64,000 bases of DNA from Actinomycetota bacterium. Lineage in GTDB: Bacteria; Actinomycetota; Acidimicrobiia; Acidimicrobiales; Ilumatobacteraceae. The first letter of the stretch is position 1. Every line of letters starts with the position of its first letter. Location: contig VGCD01000004.1 of NCBI GenBank assembly GCA_016870215.1, positions 1 through 64,000 on the forward strand, in the 5' to 3' direction. A model generated the notes under the pieces. That model saw nothing but the letters and a program-made list of their open reading frames with translations. It was not told where the DNA came from and ran no database searches. Of this stretch, positions 8,282 to 17,138 are shown piece after piece. The position numbers and the translations under genes were made by a program.

Positions 8282-9187
8282 ATGACCGGTGCTACCGCTG
8301 TCAGCGGTGATGAGGACGTAGTTGTCGGTATCGACATCGGCGGCACGAAATGTCTGGCAGTTGCCATTCGAGGCAACGCAATCGTGGATGTGTCACGACG
8401 CCCAACTCCGCCAGCGCATGCACTTGCTGAGCACTTGTCGGCGATGGTCGCCGATATTGAATCGCGGTTGAACTGTCAAGTTTCGGTACTTGGTGTTGGC
8501 GCACCTGGTTTGGTCACGCCAGAGGGAGTCGTGCGCGCATCTCCGAATCTTCGCGAGGCTCGCGATGAGCCACTCGGACCGCAGTTACGTGCGATGGGGA
8601 ACTGGCGTGTGCATGTGGAGAACGATGCGACCGCTGCTGCATATGCAGAGTGGGCAAGTGGCGCTGCGAATGGCGCTCGACATGTGATGATGATCACGCT
8701 TGGCACCGGAATCGGCGGTGGATACGTGATTGACGGAGAGGTCTTTCGAGGTGCGAACGGATTCGCCGGTGAGGTCGGTCACATGATTGTTGTCGCCGGA
8801 GGTGTGCAGTGTCCCTGTGGCAAGCGGGGTTGTTGGGAGCGCTATGCATCTGGGTCGGCTCTACGTGAGTTTGCTGGTGGTGAAGAAGGCGAAGTGATGG
8901 CTGCCCGCGCCTCGCGAGGTGATTCCGATGCGGTTGCAGTGATGAACACCTTTGCAAATTGGGTGGCTCTTGGCCTCGCGAACCTTGTGAATGCGTTTGA
9001 TCCAGACGTGATTGTGCTTGGGGGCGGTGTGGTCGAATCTGCAAACTTGTTCTTGCCGTCAGTCCGTGTTCGTCTTAAGGAACATCTCTACTCGTCAGAC
9101 CGTCGTCCGTGTCCAGAGGTGCACGCGGCGGTGCATGGAGAGCGAGCTGGCGCTATTGGTGCCGCTCTACTGGGCCGCCTCCGCTAG
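8282..9187 (+). CDS. glk: ROK-family glucokinase
   Basis: A 301-residue sugar kinase of the ROK family, predicted to phosphorylate glucose to glucose 6-phosphate. Visible are the phosphate loop DIGGTK near the N-terminus, the second ATP motif TLGTGIGGG, the glucose-contact segment GANGFAGEVGH, and the zinc motif CPCGKRGCWE, which is diagnostic for ROK proteins. No DNA-binding domain precedes it, so it is a kinase and not a ROK repressor. Glucose preference is inferred from the actinobacterial family, not from a specific residue. Confidence 0.88.
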   Translation: MTGATAVSGDEDVVVGIDIGGTKCLAVAIRGNAIVDVSRRPTPPAHALAEHLSAMVADIESRLNCQVSVLGVGAPGLVTPEGVVRASPNLREARDEPLGPQLRAMGNWRVHVENDATAAAYAEWASGAANGARHVMMITLGTGIGGGYVIDGEVFRGANGFAGEVGHMIVVAGGVQCPCGKRGCWERYASGSALREFAGGEEGEVMAARASRGDSDAVAVMNTFANWVALGLANLVNAFDPDVIVLGGGVVESANLFLPSVRVRLKEHLYSSDRRPCPEVHAAVHGERAGAIGAALLGRLR

Positions 9188-9197
9188 TTTTTGTGCG

Positions 9198-10403
9198 ATG
9201 GACTTTCGCCGAATCACCAACCTGCCTCCATACGTCTTCACCATTATCAATGGTCTGAAGGTTGAGGCGCGTCGAGCAGGTGCTGATGTCATCGACCTCG
9301 GATTCGGTAATCCCGACTTGCCTTCTCCAGATATTGCCGTCGAGAAGCTGGCCGAAGCGGCACACAACAGCAAGAACCATCGGTATTCGGTGTCGCGTGG
9401 ACTTCCGAAATTGCGCGAAGCGATCGCAGATCTGTACAAGCGAAACTGGAACGTCGACCTCGACGTCGAAACCGAAATCACAAACACCATTGGTTCGAAA
9501 GAGGGTTTCAGTCACCTGATGTGGGTGCTACTCGACCGAGGCGATGCAGCTATCGTGCCCAGCCCGAGTTACCCGATCCATATCTTCGGACCACTTTTTG
9601 CTGGCGCAGACTTACGTCAAGTTCCGATGCGTAGTCTTGCTGATCCTGCAGCGCGCGAAGATTTCACCGGAGACTTTTTCCGCAATCTTGAGACCGCATG
9701 GAACGCGGGGTGGCCAAAGCCGCGGGTGCTGGTCATTTCGTTCCCGCATAACCCCACCGGTGCAACGGTTGACCTCGACTTCATGCAGCGCGTGGTCGAT
9801 TTCTGTCGTGAACGCGACATGATCGTTGTCAACGACTTCGCTTATGCCGACATGGGCTTCGATGGCTACAAGCCACCGTCCATTCTCCAGGCCAAAGGTG
9901 CCAAGGAATGCGCAGTCGAGCTCTATTCGATGACCAAGGGTTTTTCGATGGCCGGCTGGCGTGTCGCATTCTTGGTTGGCAATTCAGCTGTGGTGCAGGC
10001 GCTGGTGAAATTGAAGAGCTATCTCGACTACGGAACCTTCCAACCGATTCAAATCGCCGCAACTGTCACCATGAACGAAGCTGCCGATTATCCCAAGGAA
10101 ATTTGTTCGATTTACGAATCTCGTCGCGACGTTCTCATCGACGGTCTCTCGCGCATCGGATGGGACATTCCCAAGCCCAAGGGCTCAATGTTCGTATGGG
10201 CTCAAATTCCAGAGCCCTATGCCGAGATGGAATCGGTGGAGTTCTGTTCGCACTTGGTGCGTGAATGCGACGTGGCGTTGTCGCCAGGTGTCGGATTTGG
10301 TCCAGGTGGTGAAGGCTTCGTGAGGTTCGCGCTGATTGAAAATGAGCAGCGCATCCGTCAAGGCCTGCACAACTTGAAGCGTGGTCTTCCCAAACTCGGT
10401 TGA
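9198..10403 (+). CDS. alaC: Class I/II aminotransferase, AlaC-like
   Basis: A 401-residue PLP-dependent aminotransferase of fold type I. The start RRITNLPPYVF is typical of the AlaC (glutamate-pyruvate transaminase) group. The pyridoxal lysine is K247 in SMTKGFSMAGWR; other cofactor contacts are NPTGA and the Asp/Tyr pair in NDFAYADMGF. It probably links alanine and glutamate pools; LL-diaminopimelate aminotransferase relatives look similar, so the exact substrate is not certain. ATG 9198 follows the glucokinase stop by ten bases. It is convergent with glpK, with two bases between the stops. Confidence 0.85.
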   Translation: MDFRRITNLPPYVFTIINGLKVEARRAGADVIDLGFGNPDLPSPDIAVEKLAEAAHNSKNHRYSVSRGLPKLREAIADLYKRNWNVDLDVETEITNTIGSKEGFSHLMWVLLDRGDAAIVPSPSYPIHIFGPLFAGADLRQVPMRSLADPAAREDFTGDFFRNLETAWNAGWPKPRVLVISFPHNPTGATVDLDFMQRVVDFCRERDMIVVNDFAYADMGFDGYKPPSILQAKGAKECAVELYSMTKGFSMAGWRVAFLVGNSAVVQALVKLKSYLDYGTFQPIQIAATVTMNEAADYPKEICSIYESRRDVLIDGLSRIGWDIPKPKGSMFVWAQIPEPYAEMESVEFCSHLVRECDVALSPGVGFGPGGEGFVRFALIENEQRIRQGLHNLKRGLPKLG

Positions 10404-10405
10404 GT

Positions 10406-11860
10406 TCAGTGATGCGCCCATGAGTGGCTTCGCTCAACGGCGCGCAACCATGTCGAATAATTGCCAGATTCGTCTCGCGGATCAAAGCGTCGGTCAAGGT
10501 GCCAAGTGTCGGCAATTTCTTGCACCGAGTTCCACACGCCAGCACCAAGTCCGGCGAGGTACGCAGCACCGAGTGCCGTGGTTTCAGAATCAGTTGGTCG
10601 CAACACGGGTACACCCAGTTCGTCGGACTGCATCTGCAGCATGTCATTCATGACGGCTGCACCTCCGTCGACGCGCAACTCAGCGAGTGTGGTTCCGCTC
10701 GCTACGGTCATCGCTTCGACCACGTCACGAGTTTGAAACACCATTGCTTCGATGATGGCGCGCGCCAGATGCGCGCGGGTGGTGCCTCGAGTGATGCCAA
10801 CAATTGTCCCTCGCGCATACGGATCCCACCACGGACTTCCGAGTCCGGTGAATGCGGGCACCACGTACACGCCACCATTATCTTGCACTGTCGAGGCGAG
10901 GGGTCCGATGTCGGCTGATGATTCGATGACGCCTAAACCGTCTCGAAGCCATTGCACAGCTGCTCCGGTGACAAACACCGCACCTTCGAGCGCGTACGTC
11001 GTTTCGCCTCTGCCCAGGTTCCAGGCGACCGTCGTCAACATTCCTTCGGTCGGCGATGGGCACGACGTGCCAACGTTCATGAGTACAAAACTTCCCGTCC
11101 CGTATGTGTTCTTCGCCATGCCGGGGCTGAAGCAGGCCTGACCGAACAATGCAGATTGTTGGTCCCCGGCGATTCCTGCAATGGGGATTCCGCTCGGAAG
11201 TCCATCGACCTTCGTTGTTCCGCACACTCCTGACGACGGAACGACAGTGGGAAGAGCGTTCATCGGAACTTCGAACAGGGCACACAAATCATTGCTCCAT
11301 GTGCATGAGTTGATGTCAAACAGCATTGTGCGACTCGCATTGGAGACATCCGTGACAAAACTTGCACCACTCGTCAGATTCCAAGTGATCCACGAGTCGA
11401 TAGTGCCCAATGCAAGATCACCAGACAGGGGAACGTTCCCCTCAGTGATCAACCACCGTGCCTTGCTTCCGCTGAAATACGGATCAAGTACGAGGCCAGT
11501 GGCGCGTCGAACAAGAGGCAGATGTTCGACAAGAGAATCGCAATACTCGGCTGTCCGTCGGTCTTGCCACACGATGGCGCGATGAAGCGGCCGCCCTGTC
11601 GCTTTGCTCCACGCAACGATGGTTTCGCGTTGATTCGTAATGCCGATCGATGCAATGGGGTCGTCCACTTTCGAGATGACCTCGGTGAGGGTTTCCATGA
11701 CGGCATTCCATATGTCGACTGCGTCGTGTTCGACCCAGCCAGGCTGCGGGAAGTGTTGAGGAAACTCGCGGTACGCAGAGATGGACGGTCGACCATCGAC
11801 GTACACCGCGCGCGTACGCACCCCTGTGGTGCCTGCGTCGATGCTGAGAACGGCCGACAT
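10406..11860 (-). CDS. glpK: Glycerol kinase
   Basis: Phosphorylates glycerol to sn-glycerol 3-phosphate with ATP. The 484-residue FGGY-family protein has the N-terminal phosphate loop SIDAGTTGVR, the segment AIVWQDRRT (glycerol site), GIAGDQQSALFGQ, KNTYGTGSF, the FGGY signature region PAFTGLGSPWWDPYARG, and the C-terminal DGGAAVMNDMLQMQSD. ATG at 11860 gives the canonical N-terminus; a longer frame upstream reaches into the inositol monophosphatase gene. It lies four bases after the IMPase stop, so both are probably one transcript. No glpF or glpD is adjacent. Confidence 0.92.
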   Translation of the reverse strand: MSAVLSIDAGTTGVRTRAVYVDGRPSISAYREFPQHFPQPGWVEHDAVDIWNAVMETLTEVISKVDDPIASIGITNQRETIVAWSKATGRPLHRAIVWQDRRTAEYCDSLVEHLPLVRRATGLVLDPYFSGSKARWLITEGNVPLSGDLALGTIDSWITWNLTSGASFVTDVSNASRTMLFDINSCTWSNDLCALFEVPMNALPTVVPSSGVCGTTKVDGLPSGIPIAGIAGDQQSALFGQACFSPGMAKNTYGTGSFVLMNVGTSCPSPTEGMLTTVAWNLGRGETTYALEGAVFVTGAAVQWLRDGLGVIESSADIGPLASTVQDNGGVYVVPAFTGLGSPWWDPYARGTIVGITRGTTRAHLARAIIEAMVFQTRDVVEAMTVASGTTLAELRVDGGAAVMNDMLQMQSDELGVPVLRPTDSETTALGAAYLAGLGAGVWNSVQEIADTWHLDRRFDPRDESGNYSTWLRAVERSHSWAHH

Positions 11861-11864
11861 GCAC

Positions 11865-12644
11865 TCAGTCTGCTTGAACAATCGCCAACAAGGCGACGAG
11901 ATCGCCGTGAATGGCCGGTGTTGAAGCCATGACTTCTTCTGGTCGAACCGAGTTGCCCGCAAAATCAGTGACGATCGCTCCGGCCTCGGCGGCAATCACC
12001 TGTCCGGCCACGAGGTCCCACATATGGAGGTTCTCTTCGAAATATGCATCGAGGCGACCTGCGGCAACGAAACACAGGTCGATGGCGGCAGCACCAAAAC
12101 GACGAATGTCTCTTACCTTGTCGACCATTCCGGGAATCCGTCGTGATTGTCGTACTCGTGCATCAGCTGAGTAACTGAACCCAGTGCATACGAGCGCGTC
12201 CGACAGCCGGTCATTTTTTCGCACGCTGATTGGCTGGCCGTTCAGGTGAGCACCGGCACCGCGTGAGCCACTGAAGAGTTCTCGTAGCGCGGGCACATAG
12301 ACGACGCCGGCAAGCGGTCCATTCGTATCGGTGACTCCGATTGACACGGCCCACATTGGCAAATCAAAGTAAAAATTGGTCGTTCCGTCGATCGGATCGA
12401 TGAACCATGTCAAATCTGAGTTCCCCTGATGTGCAGCACCTTCTTCACCGACAATCGAATCATTCGGACGTTGGGTGCGAAGCCCATCGACGATGAGTCT
12501 CTCGCTGGCACGGTCGTACTCGGTCACCATGTCGGTGAGTGTGGACTTGGTGTCGACACTGGAGACCCCACGGCGACGTCCAGCCATTGCCATGTCGCCG
12601 GCTTCACGCGCGAGTGACTGAGCCACCGCCAAGCACTCGTTCAT
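11865..12644 (-). CDS. Inositol monophosphatase family protein
   Basis: A Mg-dependent phosphatase of about 259 residues. All metal-site motifs are present: GEEG, DPIDGTTNFYFDLP, and the C-terminal WDLVAGQVIAAEAGA. A likely substrate is inositol 1-phosphate, which would feed phosphatidylinositol, PIM and mycothiol synthesis, all encoded in this window; histidinol phosphate or other sugar phosphates are alternatives used by close relatives. An alternative TTG start at 12662 would overlap the stop of the preceding gene as TTGA, compatible with coupling. Confidence 0.85.
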   Translation of the reverse strand: MNECLAVAQSLAREAGDMAMAGRRRGVSSVDTKSTLTDMVTEYDRASERLIVDGLRTQRPNDSIVGEEGAAHQGNSDLTWFIDPIDGTTNFYFDLPMWAVSIGVTDTNGPLAGVVYVPALRELFSGSRGAGAHLNGQPISVRKNDRLSDALVCTGFSYSADARVRQSRRIPGMVDKVRDIRRFGAAAIDLCFVAAGRLDAYFEENLHMWDLVAGQVIAAEAGAIVTDFAGNSVRPEEVMASTPAIHGDLVALLAIVQAD

Positions 12645-12658
12645 CGCAGAAGTCGAAA

Positions 12659-12952
12659 TCAACGTGGTGATTCCATCTGGTCAGACACCTCTCGCCACTC
12701 TCCGAGTGCTCGCAACACAAGTACGGCAACGATCGCTGTTCCGCCAGCTGCCAACGATGCTCCGATAAGAACGCCGAGACCTTCCGGACCAGCGCAGTCG
12801 CCGGTGCATTGAATGTCGACAAGTGCAAAGCCAATCAGGCCACCGAATGCGCCGCCGAGACAGATGGAAACAAATGCCAAGATGCGCGCCACACGTGACG
12901 GGAGAGCAGACAAGCCAGCCGACGATGGGGAATTCGTTCGATGAGTGGTCAC
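12659..12952 (-). CDS. Small two-helix membrane protein
   Basis: A 97-residue protein of no recognised family. After a polar N-terminus there are two hydrophobic segments (about residues 20-42 and 56-80) separated by a loop holding two cysteines (QCTGDC), which might form a disulfide outside the membrane. GTG at 12952 is chosen; an in-frame extension to 13036 would run through the divergent dinB start. It is probably the first gene of the minus-strand unit with the phosphatase and glpK. Confidence 0.55.
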   Translation of the reverse strand: MTTHRTNSPSSAGLSALPSRVARILAFVSICLGGAFGGLIGFALVDIQCTGDCAGPEGLGVLIGASLAAGGTAIVAVLVLRALGEWREVSDQMESPR

Positions 12953-13017
12953 GCCTGAATCGTAGGTGTCAGTCCTCGGGCTCGCATGATTGGCCTGCAC
13001 TAGCGTGACCGTGAGAC

Positions 13018-14286
13018 GTGAATAAAGAAGTGGCAACGAATACGCACGACGAACGGTTCATCCTGCACGTCGACATGGATGCCTTCTATGTGTCTGTCGA
13101 ATTGCTCGACCGACCGGATCTGGTTGGAAAGCCAGTGGTTGTCGGAGCCACAGGTAATCGCGGCGTTGTTGCTGCAGCGTCGTACGAGGCACGGAAGTAC
13201 GGCGTTCGTTCAGCGATGTCTGCCTTTCGCGCCCACCGACTGTGCCCGGACGCGATCTTTCTTCCACCCCGCCATTGGCTGTACTCGGAAGTGAGCGAGA
13301 AGTTGTATGACCTCATGAGTTCGTATACACCGCTTGTAGAGCCTTTGTCGGTCGACGAAGCATTCATGGACGTCACCGGTTCGGTGCGCTTATTTGGTGA
13401 TCCGGAATCAATCGCTCACAACATTCGACAACGAGTCTCAGATGACTTGGGTTTGACGTGCAGCGTAGGAATCGCACCAGTCAAATTTCTCGCCAAACTG
13501 GCATCTGAAGCGGCCAAACCTCAGGTCGCTGCCGGGAAAGTCTCATCGGGGCACGGTGTGTTTCGCGTGCGACGAGGAGAGGAACTTCAGTTTTTGCATC
13601 CATTACCTGTGCAGTCGCTGTGGGGAGTTGGCCCTGCGACGCTCACCCGACTTGAACGGCTGGGAATTCGCACAGTGGGCGACCTCGCCGAGTTGGAAGA
13701 GTCAGCGCTTGTGTCAGCACTTGGTGCGGCGCATGGCGCACATCTTCACGCTTTGGCCCACGCTCGTGATGATCGAGATGTGGTGCCAGATCGAGTCGCA
13801 AAATCCATCGGGCACGAAGAGACTTTCGAGCACGACCTTTTTTCGGTCGACGAGTTGCGACCCCATGTTGTTCGGCTCGCTGATGCGGTTGCACGGAGGC
13901 TTCGCCGTGCAGAAACTTCGGCGGGAACGTTGACTCTCAAAGTGAAGTTCTCGTCGTTCAACATCGTCACGCGGTCAGTCAGTCCTTCACAAGCACTGAC
14001 CACGGGTCCGGCAATTGTCGCGGCAGTCATGCCGCTCATCAGTGACATTGATCCCGCGCAAGGCGTGCGCCTCGTTGGCATCCATGCGGCACGGCTCGGG
14101 ACAAAAGTGGATGAGGGTCGCTTGTTTCAGGAATTTGACGACCCCGTCGAGGCTGTTGAAGCGCAATGGTCAGTGGCGAACGATGCCATTGACACGATTC
14201 TCGATCGATACGGGAAGGGAGCCATCGGCCCGGCTTCGACGCTGCATTCCCGACGTCCAGGGGAGTCGCCGTTCGGCCCAGAATGA
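13018..14286 (+). CDS. dinB: DNA polymerase IV (Y-family)
   Basis: A translesion polymerase of 422 residues. The palm active site shows D19 and D21 in DMDAFYVSVE and D113-E114 in SVDEAF. Fingers, thumb with helix-hairpin-helix region (GVGPATLTRLERLGIRTVGDLAEL) and the little finger domain (ETFEHDL onward) follow in order. The C-terminal tail ends in SPFGPE without a canonical beta-clamp QLxLF motif; RLFQEF near residue 374 is the nearest candidate. GTG 13018 was chosen because upstream codons run into stops. No SOS box was recognised in the 65-bp divergent region. Confidence 0.92.
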   Translation: MNKEVATNTHDERFILHVDMDAFYVSVELLDRPDLVGKPVVVGATGNRGVVAAASYEARKYGVRSAMSAFRAHRLCPDAIFLPPRHWLYSEVSEKLYDLMSSYTPLVEPLSVDEAFMDVTGSVRLFGDPESIAHNIRQRVSDDLGLTCSVGIAPVKFLAKLASEAAKPQVAAGKVSSGHGVFRVRRGEELQFLHPLPVQSLWGVGPATLTRLERLGIRTVGDLAELEESALVSALGAAHGAHLHALAHARDDRDVVPDRVAKSIGHEETFEHDLFSVDELRPHVVRLADAVARRLRRAETSAGTLTLKVKFSSFNIVTRSVSPSQALTTGPAIVAAVMPLISDIDPAQGVRLVGIHAARLGTKVDEGRLFQEFDDPVEAVEAQWSVANDAIDTILDRYGKGAIGPASTLHSRRPGESPFGPE

Positions 14287-14337
14287 AATCTGTTCTGCCG
14301 CATTGTGTGGAGGCCGACGAGGTGGAATGATTTGGGT

Positions 14338-14688
14338 GTGGGTCTTTCCGACGACGAACAGCGCATACTGCGAGAAATCGAACAGCAACTCGAAACCGAT
14401 GAGCGTTTTGCGCAAGCAGTTTCTCCATCAGGTCTCTACCGTCACTCCGCACGTACCGTTCGTTGGGCCGTCCTCGGTGTTGTAGCTGGGCTCGTCATCA
14501 CTGTTGCTGCACTGCAAGTTCACTTCCTCGTGTCGTTTGTCGGTTTTCTCACAATGCTCGTCTGCGGGCTCGTCATCGAACGACAGGTTCGCCTCATCGG
14601 CAAGGCAGGCGTGCAAGATCTCGCTCAGACGTTGCGCCAGCCGAGGTTTGCCTCGGCGCGCTTTCGTTCGCGTCCCGAGCGCGAGTAA
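14338..14688 (+). CDS. DUF3040 membrane protein
   Basis: A 116-residue actinobacterial DUF3040 protein. It begins with the family signature LSDDEQRILREIEQQL, then has a cytosolic linker and a helical hairpin of two membrane segments (about residues 44-62 and 66-84), and a basic C-terminus. Function is unknown. DUF3040 genes are often found near the dcw cluster in Actinobacteria, as here. GTG at 14338 matches the usual family start directly before LSDDEQ. Confidence 0.82.
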   Translation: MGLSDDEQRILREIEQQLETDERFAQAVSPSGLYRHSARTVRWAVLGVVAGLVITVAALQVHFLVSFVGFLTMLVCGLVIERQVRLIGKAGVQDLAQTLRQPRFASARFRSRPERE

Positions 14689-14730
14689 CTCTTCACTTCG
14701 TTTTTCATTCACTTCAACGCAGTAGTTGTC

Positions 14731-14763
14731 GGTTTCGGCGACCGTGCAAGGCGGTGCCGAACC
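14731..14763 (+). other. Bulged hairpin in the gap after the DUF3040 gene
   Basis: TTCGGC (14734-14739) and ACCG (14741-14744) pair with CGGT (14752-14755) and GCCGAA (14756-14761), with flanking GG/CC and a seven-base loop. There is no T-run after it. It may act as a terminator or an mRNA stability element for the dinB-DUF3040 unit. The remainder of the 121-bp gap shows nothing certain. Confidence 0.4.
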
Positions 14764-14809
14764 AATCGCAACCGTGTCGGACGGATAAGGTGAACGAACA
14801 GGAGATGAA

Positions 14810-15088
14810 GTGGTGATGCAGTCGAGACGCGGAGTTGTAGCGATGGTTCTAGCGGTGCTGTCTCGGCCGCTGTTGTGGCCAGTGGCACTGCGACAACTGT
14901 TTCGACTCGCTCCCAATGGTTGGTGGCATAAGCGACCCTTTTTGCCTGTCCCGTCGACCCCGTACTTGCGGTTCAGGCTCGAAACCCAGTACGGCACGCC
15001 TGCAGGGGAAACTGAAGCGCCGCGTGCGAGTGATGTGGTGGACTATCTGAGATGGTGTCGCGACTGGGAACGGACAAACGGTAGGTGA
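14810..15088 (+). CDS. Conserved hypothetical protein
   Basis: A basic protein of about 92 residues with one hydrophobic stretch near the N-terminus (VVAMVLAVLSRPLLWPVALRQL) and a conserved-looking core (NGWWHKRPFLPVPSTPYLRF), ending in DYLRWCRDWER. It resembles uncharacterised actinobacterial proteins found beside HNH nucleases, but I cannot name a family. AGGAGA at 14800-14805 supports a GTG start at 14810 or 14813. Its stop overlaps the HNH start, so the pair is coupled. Confidence 0.65.
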   Translation: MVMQSRRGVVAMVLAVLSRPLLWPVALRQLFRLAPNGWWHKRPFLPVPSTPYLRFRLETQYGTPAGETEAPRASDVVDYLRWCRDWERTNGR

Positions 15089-15588
15089 CCATGAGGAGCG
15101 CACTCGTACTCAATGCGACGTACGAACCGCTCAGCATCGTGTCTGCACGGCGTGCCGTGTGTCTTGTTCTGTGTGACAAGGCCGAGATCATCGAAGACGA
15201 AGGCGTGCCAGTCAGGTCGGAGCACGTCAATGTTCCGGCACCCACTGTCATCAGATTGCGATACATGGTGAAAGTCCCCTTCCACCGCAGCACAGCTTTG
15301 TCGCGACGCGCGGTGTTTGCGCGTGACAATCATCAGTGCGCGTATTGCGGTGGGCATGCAGACAGTATCGACCATGTCATTCCGCGTTCGCGTGGGGGCA
15401 AACACACCTGGGACAACGTCATCGCGGCGTGTCGTTCGTGCAATCTGCGGAAACGCGACCGCACGCCCGAAGAAGCGGGCATGGCACTCAACGTTTCGCC
15501 ACTCGCACCGAGAGAGCTGTCGTGGATCACGTTTGCCGTCGGGCGAGTGCCCGAGGCGTGGAAGCCCTATCTGGCACACGCCAGTTGA
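15085..15588 (+). CDS. HNH endonuclease domain protein
   Basis: A 167-residue HNH protein of the type widespread in Actinobacteria. The N-terminal half (SALVLNATYEPLSIVSARRA) is a conserved domain of unknown role. The HNH core shows zinc cysteines in CAYCGG and CRSCN, and the catalytic His in DHVIPRSRGG, with the family tail NLRKRDRTPEEAGM. A nuclease role in DNA repair or maintenance is inferred; no toxin-antitoxin or phage context is visible. GTG 15085 overlaps the previous stop (15086-15088); ATG 15091 is an alternative. Confidence 0.85.
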   Translation: MTMRSALVLNATYEPLSIVSARRAVCLVLCDKAEIIEDEGVPVRSEHVNVPAPTVIRLRYMVKVPFHRSTALSRRAVFARDNHQCAYCGGHADSIDHVIPRSRGGKHTWDNVIAACRSCNLRKRDRTPEEAGMALNVSPLAPRELSWITFAVGRVPEAWKPYLAHAS

Positions 15589-15606
15589 AGTTCGCGCAAT
15601 CGACCA

Positions 15607-16302
15607 ATGGACACCGACTCGTCTCTCCCTGCACGCGGTTCTGCATGGCGCATCGAGCGCTGCAGAGGCGGTGCTGGTGATCTACATGCTCTCGACTTTC
15701 CAGAAGGTCGTTCGATCAATGTGATGTTGCCGACCGCGCCTGCACTGGTTCTTGGTTCTACGCAATCACCGAACCTTGTCGTTGCGCAGACTGCATCGAA
15801 AATGGGGGTCGACGTGTGTCAGAGGCGCACGGGCGGTGGAGTGGTGTTCGTGCATCCTCAGCATTCGGTCTGGGTTGACGTCGTAATTCCGCGAGATGAT
15901 CCGCTGTGGGTTGATGATGTGGCTCGCAGCTCCTTGTGGCTGGGTGCTGCGTTTGTCGACGCTCTTCACGACTGCGGTATCAGTGGTGTGGGGATGTACA
16001 CGGGGGCAATGAAGCGCGGTGACATTGGAGATGTCGTGTGTTTCGCATCATCTGCACCAGGCGAAGTGTTTTTCGATGTGTCAAAAGTGCACGAAAAAGT
16101 GGTGGGCATTAGTCAGCGTCGCGGACGCAATGGCGCACGATTCCAATGCATCCTGTATCGGAAGTGGGCACCGCAAGAGTGGAGCTGCCATTTGACTGAC
16201 GTTGCGGTCGCAACCGCTACGAACGAACTCGCGGTACGCAGTGTTGATGTGAGCGCAGACGACCTGGTCGACCATCTCCACCGTGTGCTCAATGCTCGTT
16301 AG
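15607..16302 (+). CDS. Lipoate-protein ligase A family (LplA/BPL fold) protein
   Basis: A 231-residue protein of the biotin/lipoate ligase fold. The hallmark RRTGGGVVF loop and the lysine segment KVHEKVVGISQRR are both present, so ligand activation is plausible. It could attach lipoate or octanoate to 2-oxoacid dehydrogenase or GcvH subunits, but neither is encoded nearby, and close relatives include proteins without proven ligase activity. The first 35 residues are poorly conserved-looking, so the true start may be downstream of ATG 15607. It is convergent with the next gene, overlapping by four bases. Confidence 0.72.
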   Translation: MDTDSSLPARGSAWRIERCRGGAGDLHALDFPEGRSINVMLPTAPALVLGSTQSPNLVVAQTASKMGVDVCQRRTGGGVVFVHPQHSVWVDVVIPRDDPLWVDDVARSSLWLGAAFVDALHDCGISGVGMYTGAMKRGDIGDVVCFASSAPGEVFFDVSKVHEKVVGISQRRGRNGARFQCILYRKWAPQEWSCHLTDVAVATATNELAVRSVDVSADDLVDHLHRVLNAR

Positions 16303-16979
16303 TCGCCGTTTTCCGTGAGGCCAGGCGTGTTTCGCAGACCGTTTAGTAGGGTCTCCATTTCATCGGGGGAGAGCCGGGCTTCAGGGTGCAGGCCAAACCG
16401 GGTGTAATACGCAGGTGGCATCGAGCCTTCTTTGACAACTTCGAAGGATTCTTCGGCGTCTCCTGGGTTGGTCGCGAACTCCGAGTAATTCACTGCTTCT
16501 CGACCTTCATCGATGTGGCTCTGCACCATCCATGAGATTGGCGCAACAGATGCATACGACGGGTACTCAACTTGGTTCGAGTGACAACCAAAGCATGCAC
16601 GAACCATGAGTTCGCGAGTTTCTTCGTTGGCCCACTTCGGCTCTCCGGTAATTGGGGCTTGAGCGTGTGAGCGCCCATATGGAACTGCCTGAATGACCAG
16701 ACCAAGAACGACCACGGTCACCGCAGACGACACGACGAGTGCACGGCCCGTCAGTGCTCGTGAGAATTGAGCACTCATCTTTCGAAGAACCAGCACATAG
16801 GCGACCATGTACACGGCGAACAACACGATGAAGCCGGGCGCGAACCCGATGTACGCACCTAGAGCGACAACAACTATCGCGCCGACAATGTGCACCAGCG
16901 ACCAGATCCGATGTTGAGTTGCGATGCGCCACACGCCAGTGATGAGCGAAACGCATGTCACGAGGACTTTTGAAATCAC
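16299..16979 (-). CDS. Membrane-anchored haem-binding (cytochrome c-like) protein
   Basis: A 226-residue protein with four hydrophobic helices (about 2-20, 27-45, 48-66, 79-98) followed by a soluble domain carrying C119-x2-C122-H123, a covalent haem attachment motif, and a later M167-P-P as a possible distal ligand. The C-terminal part matches the short 'haem-binding domain' found in many bacteria. The domain should face outside, where cytochrome c maturation occurs. GTG 16979 is the likely start. It lies alone between lplA-like and the divergent dcw promoter; its electron partner is unknown. Confidence 0.75.
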   Translation of the reverse strand: MISKVLVTCVSLITGVWRIATQHRIWSLVHIVGAIVVVALGAYIGFAPGFIVLFAVYMVAYVLVLRKMSAQFSRALTGRALVVSSAVTVVVLGLVIQAVPYGRSHAQAPITGEPKWANEETRELMVRACFGCHSNQVEYPSYASVAPISWMVQSHIDEGREAVNYSEFATNPGDAEESFEVVKEGSMPPAYYTRFGLHPEARLSPDEMETLLNGLRNTPGLTENGD

Positions 16980-17093
16980 TCTTCACGTTTAGTGCGGCTC
17001 AGTGGACGCGCGACGGACAGGTGTTCGACATGGCGTGCAACATGGTGTGCAAGCGATGGACAGGGAGCGTGTGGGTTGGCGTGGGGGGCGAGG

Positions 17094-17138
17094 TGGTCGG
17101 TTGTGGGGTGGAATGGTTGACAGTGGGGCAAAGTGGGG
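17094..17138 (+). promoter_or_regulatory. Putative MraZ operator: five TGGNN boxes at 10-bp spacing
   Basis: TGGTC (17094), TGGGG (17104), TGGTT (17114), TGGGG (17124) and TGGGG (17134) recur at an exact 10-bp period. MraZ of E. coli is known to bind TGGGN direct repeats with 5-bp spacers in its own promoter, which is the same geometry. The boxes overlap the -35 element and the spacer of the promoter below, so binding should repress mraZ and the dcw operon. Confidence 0.7.

Noticed and set aside
12953-13017. SOS (LexA) box for dinB
   Set aside because: No actinobacterial or enterobacterial LexA consensus could be read in the 65-bp divergent region.
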